This document shows, piece after piece, positions 6,258 to 10,897 of a stretch of DNA of 10,897 nucleotides (its first letter is position 1; the number at the start of each line of letters is the position of its first letter). The stretch is from the NCBI GenBank assembly GCA_039180865.1, contig JBCDCZ010000155.1, forward strand, positions 1-10,897, read 5' to 3'. The position numbers and the translations under genes were made by a program. Source of the stretch: JBCDCU01 sp039180865. GTDB taxonomy: Bacteria > Pseudomonadota > Alphaproteobacteria > Rhizobiales > JACESI01. The notes under the pieces are model-generated. The model saw only the letters and a program-made list of their open reading frames with translations, did no database searches and was not told where the DNA came from.

Positions 6258-6686
6258 TCAGGAGACTGGAACGTCTGTTTCACCAGGCGTTGTTTCCGGC
6301 CTCTCCTGACCCTCAGGAACGAGTTTGATGTCCACGGGATTGGGATAGTGCTCAAGTGTTGCGCCATTCGCAGCATCCACGCCTGCACCGATAATGCCCC
6401 CCAAAAGGGCATTTCCAGCAAAGCCCGCCGCGCCTGATTTCGCGATCCGTGTTTTCACATCGACAGTTTCTTTCTGAAACCCGGGGGCTGTTGCCGTGAT
6501 CGAAAACTCTTCCTTCCGCTTTATTTCGAATTCGCACGGCGATTGCTCGCACTCATGTCCGAAAGACGTAACGACTTTTGCGTTAGCTGGCTCGTAATTG
6601 ATGACGATATCGTTTGATGTTCCTCGCGTGATGGTCGCGCATCCGCTCAGCATGAGTGCCGCGCAAGCAATAACAATCGGCTTCAT
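6258..6686 (-). CDS. Small lipoprotein with PEGA-like domain
   Basis: This 142-residue lipoprotein has a signal peptide ending in LSGC, so Cys16 should be lipidated and anchor it in the envelope. The mature part starts ATITRGTSNDI. A PEGA-like beta region follows at about 25-80 (INYEPANAKVVTS, then APGFQKETVDV) and includes Cys46 and Cys51, which could form a disulfide. A glycine- and alanine-rich stretch at 86-109 (AAGFAGNALLGG) may be a glycine-zipper helix. A proline- and acid-rich tail ends the protein. The ATG at 6686 has AAGGAAA upstream, and the longer upstream frame would bury the signal peptide. Relatives are sometimes misnamed translation initiation factor 2, which this is not. It lies 192 bp downstream of htpG in the same direction. 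TTGACA on the minus strand at 6796-6801 could be part of its promoter, but no good -10 pairs with it. Confidence 0.85.
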   Translation of the reverse strand: MKPIVIACAALMLSGCATITRGTSNDIVINYEPANAKVVTSFGHECEQSPCEFEIKRKEEFSITATAPGFQKETVDVKTRIAKSGAAGFAGNALLGGIIGAGVDAANGATLEHYPNPVDIKLVPEGQERPETTPGETDVPVS

Positions 6687-6878
6687 TAGATTTCCTTCAA
6701 ATTGAACAATGCATTCAGATATGATTTTTCGGCAGATGCCCCGCGCTATGCCTGCGGAAGAAATCACGCCGACTTCAAGAAAAAGTGATCGTCATTGTCA
6801 ATATGTCAGGCATAACCACAGCTCAAAAGGAACCGATCAGTTGCTTTTTTGCTACGAACGGGAAATGCGGATTATGGC

Positions 6879-8807
6879 CTAATTGATGCGATCAAGAATA
6901 TTGCCCAAGGCTTCGGAAAACTTTGCAGGTTCAGCCGGTTGTTCGCCATCCAGAATACAAGCTTGTCCATAGAGAACGACCGCCATCTCTTCCGCGAGTT
7001 TCCGGTCATTATCGACATCCATCAGACTGTTGAGCTTAAGAATGGTCGGGTGCTTCGGGTTTACTTCCAGAATCGGTGCGGTATTCCCCATCATGGGCGC
7101 CGCATCCGGCTGATCTTTCAGAATCTTCTGCAATTGCTTGTCTAACGCATGATCCGCTGCGACCAGACATACTGAACTCTCGGCAAGCCGTGATGAGGCC
7201 CGTACCTGCGATACAAGATCGCCAAGCGTATCATTCATGAAGGAAAAGAGCTGTCCGAGTTCCGCGCTCTGTTCGGCATCTTCTTTGGTATCCGTGTTCC
7301 CGATCGCATCGAGATCGTCAGAGCCTTGGGTAATTGACTTAAAGGGTTTTCCTTTGAAGCCCAGAGCGGTTCTGACCCAGAATGCGTCAACCGGGTCGGT
7401 AAGAAAAAGGACTTCAATATTGCGGGCCTTGTATCCCTCCAGGTGCGGACTGGCCGCTATTTTGTCGATGCTATCGCCAAGGGCGTAGTAGATCGCAGTC
7501 TGGTTCTCCTGAAAGGCCTCGATGTAATCGTCGAGTGATCGCCATTCTCCATCAGATTTGCTCGTTTTGAATCGGCACAACTCATAAATATCGTCGCGGC
7601 GCGCTACATCCTCATAAAGGCCTTCTTTTATCACGGCGCCGAACGCCTCCCAAACCTTAGTGAACGTGTCGACGTCCTTTTCACTGAGCTTTTTGAGTTC
7701 GGTGAGAATGCGCTTGGTAACACCCGTTTTGATCGCTTCGAGAAGCGGATTGTCCTGGAGGAGTTCCCGGGAAATGTTAAGCGGCAGGTCTTCTGAATCC
7801 ACCAGACCCCTCACAAAGCGAAGCCACGCGGGCAGTATCTCGACTTCATCCGAAATGAACACGCGCCGGACATAGAGCTTCATTCGGCCTTTTCGTTCCG
7901 GATTGAACAGATCGAACGGTTTCATGCTCGGGATAAAGGATAGAACCGTATATTCCTGACGGCCCTCGGCGCGATAATGGATCGTTGCGGCGGGCTCGTC
8001 GAACTGTCCTGACAGATGACTATAGAACTCTTTGTATTCATCCGCCTCGATTTCAGATTTCGACTTGGTCCAAAGGGCGCCGCCATTGCTGATCATCCGG
8101 TCGAAGTCAGTTGTCGTCTCGGTGCCGGATTCATCCGTTGATTTTTCTTTTCCCTCCAGATGGATGGGGACTGGAACATGCGCGGAATAGGCGCGGACAA
8201 TATCTTCCACCTTTTGAGGATTTGCGTATTCGCTGGCCTCTTCGGTCAGAGTCAGAACCACTATGGTGCCTGGTCCGGTCCACCCATCCGGTCCCGCTTC
8301 AACAGCTTCGACCGTGAAGGTGCCTTCTCCGCTGGAGGTCCAGCGGGACACGCCCTCTTCACCGGCTTTTCGTGAATAGACCGTCACTGTGCCCGCGACC
8401 ATGAACGCGGAATAGAAGCCGACGCCAAATTGACCAATCAGCGCTGACCCGTCGCCTTTTTCTTCAAGACCTTCCAGGAAGGCTTTGGTGCCCGATCGCG
8501 CAATCGTGCCGAGGTTTGCGGTAAGATCCTCCCGATTCATGCCGATGCCATTGTCAATCACAGTGAGCGTCTTACCGCTCTCATCGGATTTGAGCGTAAT
8601 TTTGAGATCTCCCGCATCGCCCAGGAGCGCAGGATCCTGGATGGCGAGGTAGCGCAGCTTTTCACAAGCGTCTGCCGCATTTGAGATCAGTTCACGAAGA
8701 AAGATGTCCTTATTCGAATAAACCGAATGCACCATAAGCTTCAGGAGTTGCGAGACTTCGGCCTCAAAATTCTGTTCGGTTTTGTCGAGACTGGCAGGAG
8801 ATGTCAT
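6879..8807 (-). CDS. htpG: Chaperone protein HtpG (bacterial Hsp90)
   Basis: HtpG is the cytosolic ATP-dependent Hsp90 chaperone, active as a dimer late in protein folding. The 642-residue protein has the GHKL ATPase domain (about 1-235) with Glu39 and Asn43 in RELISNAADA, Asp85 in DNGIGM, the lid-side GQFGVGFYSAF (125-135) and GT at 180-181. The middle domain (about 240-500) carries LPLNISRE with Arg347, the counterpart of the E. coli arginine that contacts ATP. The C-terminal dimerisation domain (about 510-642) includes APMMGNTAPILEVNP. Residues sit about five later than in E. coli near the N-terminus. All key residues are present. The ATG at 8807 has only a weak ribosome site (CAGG about 10 nt upstream). 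No clear terminator follows it. Confidence 0.98.
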   Translation of the reverse strand: MTSPASLDKTEQNFEAEVSQLLKLMVHSVYSNKDIFLRELISNAADACEKLRYLAIQDPALLGDAGDLKITLKSDESGKTLTVIDNGIGMNREDLTANLGTIARSGTKAFLEGLEEKGDGSALIGQFGVGFYSAFMVAGTVTVYSRKAGEEGVSRWTSSGEGTFTVEAVEAGPDGWTGPGTIVVLTLTEEASEYANPQKVEDIVRAYSAHVPVPIHLEGKEKSTDESGTETTTDFDRMISNGGALWTKSKSEIEADEYKEFYSHLSGQFDEPAATIHYRAEGRQEYTVLSFIPSMKPFDLFNPERKGRMKLYVRRVFISDEVEILPAWLRFVRGLVDSEDLPLNISRELLQDNPLLEAIKTGVTKRILTELKKLSEKDVDTFTKVWEAFGAVIKEGLYEDVARRDDIYELCRFKTSKSDGEWRSLDDYIEAFQENQTAIYYALGDSIDKIAASPHLEGYKARNIEVLFLTDPVDAFWVRTALGFKGKPFKSITQGSDDLDAIGNTDTKEDAEQSAELGQLFSFMNDTLGDLVSQVRASSRLAESSVCLVAADHALDKQLQKILKDQPDAAPMMGNTAPILEVNPKHPTILKLNSLMDVDNDRKLAEEMAVVLYGQACILDGEQPAEPAKFSEALGNILDRIN

Positions 8808-8846
8808 TCGTCGAAGACCTGTTTATTTGTGTTGTTTCCGATTGGG

Positions 8847-8865
8847 TGCGGTCGAGCTGCGGTCG
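8847..8865. repeat. 8-bp direct repeat one helical turn apart in the htpG leader
   Basis: TGCGGTCG occurs at 8847-8854 and again at 8858-8865, an 11-bp period. It lies between the htpG promoter candidate and the htpG start. It could bind a dimeric regulator but may be chance. Confidence 0.3.
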
Positions 8866-8912
8866 GGAGATCCGGGCACAGTTACCTGGCTCCGGGGGCG
8901 ACTGCGTTCATG

Positions 8913-8942
8913 ACATAGAGAGTGGCAAAGAAAAATTCAAAG
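8913..8942 (-). promoter_or_regulatory. Candidate htpG promoter, possibly heat-shock type
   Basis: On the minus strand, CTTTGAA (8936-8942) and CTATGT (8913-8918) are 17 bp apart. The expected start is near 8905, giving a leader of almost 100 nt. The -35 part resembles the CTTGAA of alphaproteobacterial RpoH promoters with one inserted T, and the -10 is loosely compatible. Hsp90 genes are often RpoH-controlled. The match is not good enough to tell RpoH from the housekeeping sigma. Confidence 0.4.
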
Positions 8943-8950
8943 CGTATGGG

Positions 8951-8983
8951 AAAAAAAGAGGCCGATCCTGAGGAGGATCGGCC
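8951..8983 (-). terminator. Intrinsic terminator on the minus strand, with no obvious gene
   Basis: GGCCGATCCT (8960-8969) and AGGATCGGCC (8974-8983) form a perfect 10-bp stem with a 4-nt loop. Seven A residues at 8951-8957 give the uridine tract on the minus strand only, so the direction is clear. It ends just before the htpG promoter candidate, so it does not terminate htpG. It must serve something transcribed leftwards from beyond 8984. Confidence 0.88.
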
Positions 8984-9090
8984 GAAAAGGGTGGTGTCCA
9001 ATCGGGATTGAACGGTCGTGTGATAAAGGTAAACTCTCTGCCAACTGGGGCTGGGGGGCTGAAAATGGTCAACAAAGAGCCGTGACCAAC
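8951..9090 (-). ncRNA. Candidate small RNA upstream of htpG
   Basis: The orphan minus-strand terminator implies a transcript, and no credible reading frame exists before it: two minus-strand frames run straight through the terminator and lack ribosome sites. In the minus-strand RNA I see TGGTCA/TGACCA (9066-9088), a C-rich stretch (9048-9060), a small TTCAAT/ATTGGA hairpin near 8999-9014, and the terminator hairpin, whose loop region reads CCTCCTC, an anti-Shine-Dalgarno-like word. The 5' end is a guess, since no strong promoter is visible. The alternative is read-through from the GNAT gene, antisense to DUF2794. Confidence 0.4.
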
Positions 9091-9193
9091 ACACAATTGC
9101 TATTTGCCTGTCCTTTTTGACCTCCGATTGACCGAATTAAGGCAATTTTTTGATTTTCGACCTTTTTGTTCAAAAATACCGGATTGAAATACC

Positions 9194-9222
9194 TTGCCAA
9201 TTAGTGGGTCACAGGTGATGAT
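9194..9222 (+). promoter_or_regulatory. Candidate promoter for DUF2794 gene
   Basis: TTGCCA (9194-9199, five of six -35 bases) and GATGAT (9217-9222, four of six -10 bases) are 17 bp apart. They would give a leader of about 19 nt that just contains the strong ribosome site. Confidence 0.42.
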
Positions 9223-9247
9223 CCATCGGACATAAGGGGAGGGGCGT

Positions 9248-9706
9248 TTGGATAACGACAATTCGCGCACGGAAATCATTCGTGATGAAGAAAAGGATCA
9301 CTCCGCAAAGGTTTTAGATCTTCCGCAAGACCGGTTACAATCCTTCAAAAAACCAGCGACCTCGACTGTTCTTGCCGCAAAACCGGTCCCATCCGCAAAA
9401 CCGGCTCAGGTTACGTTTTCGCGGATTGAACTCTCAGAAATCCTGAAGGTTTATGGCAGACGCGTTGCTGCAGGTGAGTGGCGTGATTATGCGATGGACT
9501 TTGAAAAAGAGCGCGCCGTTTTTTCTATATTCAAGCGAACCAGCGAAATGCCGGTTTACCGCATCGAAAAGAATCCCAAGCTCCAGCGTAAACAGGGCGC
9601 GTTCTCTGTTGTCGCCGCGAGTGGGATGGTACTGAAGCGGGGGCACGAGCTTGCACAGGTGCTGAAAGTTTTTGAGACCAAACGCCATCTTCGCGTTGTT
9701 GATTGA
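9248..9706 (+). CDS. DUF2794 family protein
   Basis: This 152-residue cytosolic protein belongs to DUF2794, an alphaproteobacterial family of unknown function. The conserved part covers about residues 55-150: VTFSRIELSEILKVYGRRV, then GEWRDYAMDF, AVFSIFKRTSEMPVYRIEK and SGMVLKRGHELAQVL. The first 55 residues are charged and low in complexity, with a small AKPVPSAKP repeat, and are probably disordered. The start is a TTG at 9248, supported by the purine-rich AAGGGGAGGGG (9234-9244) directly upstream and by the lack of any usable ATG before the conserved domain. It converges on the GNAT gene with only 7 bp between stops and no T-tailed terminator. Confidence 0.9.
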   Translation: MDNDNSRTEIIRDEEKDHSAKVLDLPQDRLQSFKKPATSTVLAAKPVPSAKPAQVTFSRIELSEILKVYGRRVAAGEWRDYAMDFEKERAVFSIFKRTSEMPVYRIEKNPKLQRKQGAFSVVAASGMVLKRGHELAQVLKVFETKRHLRVVD

Positions 9707-9713
9707 GCGCCCT

Positions 9714-10235
9714 TTATAACGGTGCCGTTGCACCGGACCCGAGCGTACGTTGCATGTAAACAACGTCCAGCCAACGGTCCTGTTTAAAGCCGACATCGCG
9801 AAGAATTCCGGCAGTCTCGAAACCAGCCTTCTCATGAATGCGAACCGATATGGGTGGATCAAGCCTTGTGATCAGGGCAATCATCTGACGAAACCCCCGC
9901 TCCTCGCAATCAGCAATCAATCTCGCCAAGAGTGCGCTGCCGATCCCCTTCCCCTGCGCTGCGGGGCTCAGGTAAATCGAATCTTCGACAGTTCCGCGGT
10001 ACGCATGTCTCTTATGAAAGGGGCCAGCATAGGCGTAGCCCGCAATGGAACCGCCATAGGTCGCAACGATGTATGGGCAATTGGCTTCCACAATCCCGGC
10101 ATATCGCGAGGCCATTTCCGCAAGATCCGGAGGATCGGTTTCGAAGGATGCGAGACCGGTTTCAACGTGGTGTGCATACACGTCGGTGATGACGGGAAGG
10201 TCGGTTTTTTCTGTCGGGCGAATCTCGAAAGTCAT
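9714..10235 (-). CDS. GNAT N-acetyltransferase, phosphinothricin/MnaT-like
   Basis: This 173-residue GNAT protein resembles the phosphinothricin acetyltransferase (Pat/Bar) and MnaT/YncA group, which acetylate phosphinothricin, methionine sulfoximine or related amino acids with acetyl-CoA. It shows the group's N-terminal IRPTEKTDLPVITDVYAHHV, the motif SFETDPPD, the strand VEDSIYLSP, the acetyl-CoA loop QGKGIG (94-99), and VRIHEKAGF (131-139) followed by GFKQDRWLDVVYMQ, which is very typical. The usual GDxxN-like stretch before the SIxLHE motif reads TRLDPP here, so substrate range may differ. The ATG at 10235 has a weak ribosome site. A hairpin at its very end (CGGTGC/GCACCG, 9720-9735) is followed by TTATAAA on the minus strand, a poor terminator. 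Confidence 0.9.
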   Translation of the reverse strand: MTFEIRPTEKTDLPVITDVYAHHVETGLASFETDPPDLAEMASRYAGIVEANCPYIVATYGGSIAGYAYAGPFHKRHAYRGTVEDSIYLSPAAQGKGIGSALLARLIADCEERGFRQMIALITRLDPPISVRIHEKAGFETAGILRDVGFKQDRWLDVVYMQRTLGSGATAPL

Positions 10236-10279
10236 GCCGGTCTTCTGGCACGACAGCGCGATCGGGGAAAGGCGGCCAC

Positions 10280-10303
10280 AAAAAAAGCGGCCTCAAGGGC
10301 CGC
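10280..10303 (-). terminator. Intrinsic terminator after the Bax inhibitor-like gene
   Basis: GCGGCC (10287-10292) and GGCCGC (10298-10303) form a GC-rich stem with a 5-nt loop. The seven A residues at 10280-10286 become a uridine tract on the minus strand. It lies 26 bp past the Bax inhibitor-like stop and before the GNAT start, so the two minus-strand genes are likely separate units. Confidence 0.85.
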
Positions 10304-10329
10304 CCTTTTCGTATTCGTTTCTTACCAAC

Positions 10330-10897
10330 CTATTCGCGGTTGCCAAAGAGCTGGAGCAGCATGATGAACATGTTGATGAAGTTGAGGTAGAGGCTCAACG
10401 CGCCCATGATCGCCTTGCGACCCATGGCAACTTCGCCGTCGCCCTCAAAATACATCTCTTTGATCCGTTGCGTGTCGTAGGCTGTCAGGCCAGCAAACAC
10501 GAGAACACCAATCACGCTGATTGCAAATTGCAGCGCTGAAGACTGCATAAAGATGTTCACGACCATCGCGATGATGATGCCGATCAGACCCATAAACAGG
10601 AATGAACCCCAGCCTGAGATGTCACGCTTCGTCGTGTAACCGAACAGGCTCAGCGAACCGAACGCAGCAGCTGTGATGAAGAAGACGCGGACAATGCTCT
10701 CTGACGTGTAGACAAGGAGAATTGTCGAGAGTGACATGCCCATAAGCGCTGCGAAGGCCCAGAAGGTGCTTTGGGCCGCGCCAACGCTCATTTTGTGAAC
10801 GCGGAACGACATAAAGAAAACCATGGCCAACGGTGCGAGCATCACAACCCACTTCAGTGGCGATGTCCAAAGCGTTGCGCCGAATTGGGTGAGGTAA
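10330..10897 (-). CDS. Bax inhibitor-1/YbhL (YccA) family membrane protein, N-terminus missing
   Basis: This is an inner-membrane protein of the Bax inhibitor-1 (UPF0005) family. Bacterial members are proposed to act as pH-sensitive calcium leak channels or to help membrane-protease quality control. The visible 188 residues contain about six hydrophobic segments and family words such as LTFWAFAALMG-like STFWAFAALMG, VFFITAAAFGSLSLFGYTT, FAISVIGVLVFAGLTAYDTQRIKEM with the conserved aspartate, and LSLYLNFINMFIMLLQL near the end. The frame is open through the right edge, with KWVVMLAPLAMVFF preceding the rest, so the GTG at 10845 and the ATG after it are internal and the true start lies beyond 10897. 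The YbhL-type sequence and alphaproteobacterial setting suggest a ybhL leader RNA could lie outside the window. A dedicated terminator follows it. Confidence 0.93.
   Translation of the reverse strand, partial: YLTQFGATLWTSPLKWVVMLAPLAMVFFMSFRVHKMSVGAAQSTFWAFAALMGMSLSTILLVYTSESIVRVFFITAAAFGSLSLFGYTTKRDISGWGSFLFMGLIGIIIAMVVNIFMQSSALQFAISVIGVLVFAGLTAYDTQRIKEMYFEGDGEVAMGRKAIMGALSLYLNFINMFIMLLQLFGNRE

Larger units (their letters stand above)
8808..9247. other. Non-coding divergent region between htpG and DUF2794
   Basis: This 440-bp stretch has no convincing gene. It contains an 11-bp-period direct repeat in the htpG leader, an htpG promoter candidate, a minus-strand terminator just upstream of that promoter, a C-rich stretch on the minus strand at 9048-9060, a T-rich and A-rich section at about 9116-9178, and a DUF2794 promoter candidate. 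Confidence 0.7.

Noticed and set aside
8808..9000. CIRCE operator controlling htpG
   Set aside because: No TTAGCACTC-type repeat with its 9-nt spacer is present on either strand.
8990..9062. tRNA-like words on the minus strand (CAGTTGGCAGAG, like a D arm, and GTTCAATCC, like a T arm)
   Set aside because: The spacing between them is about 6 nt too short, the anticodon stem does not pair, and no 5' acceptor strand matches the 3' side. At best it is a degenerate remnant inside the candidate small RNA.
8882..9096. Two minus-strand frames of about 62 and 70 residues
   Set aside because: Both read through the perfect terminator at 8951-8983 and the htpG promoter candidate, lack ribosome sites and have no protein-like composition.
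9720..9735. CGGTGC/GCACCG hairpin as terminator for DUF2794 or GNAT
   Set aside because: No uridine tract on the plus strand and only TTATAAA on the minus strand; it also lies within GNAT codons. Too weak to call.
1..10897. CRISPR array, insertion sequence or defence system
   Set aside because: No regularly spaced repeats, no transposase and no recognised defence genes in any frame. The only mobile-element trace is the recombinase at the left edge.

Overview
The window reads as a stretch of alphaproteobacterial chromosome of moderate GC content, with the edge of a mobile element at its left end. The alphaproteobacterial call rests on three things: a DUF2794 gene (a family typical of that class), a SpeD with the long N-terminal extension ending in ALFQLGMDL-like residues that I associate with this class, and the general set of housekeeping genes. 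I cannot name a genus.

Left edge (1-917): the C-terminal part of a large serine recombinase runs in from outside the window. Its reading frame ends inside an intact tRNA gene on the opposite strand, tRNA-Ile2(CAT) by its identity bases. This looks like the junction between an integrated element, lying to the left, and the host chromosome. Region 918-2000 carries a divergent tRNA promoter, a periplasmic SIMPL (DUF541) protein and a structured-looking leader before speD.

Polyamine operon (about 1897-4690): speD (AdoMet decarboxylase), speE (spermidine synthase) and a fold-III PLP decarboxylase with the ornithine-type CDSxD signature are tightly packed, with an 11-bp gap and then a 4-bp GTGA overlap. 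Together they can turn ornithine and S-adenosylmethionine into spermidine. A strong hairpin follows the last gene. A DUF924 gene and a secreted DUF1223 thioredoxin-like protein come next, closed by a bidirectional terminator at 6203-6240.

Minus-strand block (6258-8807): htpG (Hsp90) is followed downstream by a small PEGA-like lipoprotein. The 440-bp gap 8808-9247 is the most information-rich non-coding stretch. It holds an htpG promoter candidate, a perfect minus-strand intrinsic terminator just upstream of that promoter with no gene to serve, and a promoter for the divergent DUF2794 gene. I read the orphan terminator as the end of an unannotated small RNA, or of a long antisense transcript.

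Right end (9248-10897): DUF2794 (+) converges on a GNAT acetyltransferase (-) with only 7 bp between them. Then come a minus-strand terminator and a Bax inhibitor-1/YbhL-type membrane protein cut by the right edge. I found no CRISPR array, insertion sequence or defence island. Apart from the recombinase and tRNA junction this is ordinary core genome, and its interesting features are mostly regulatory.
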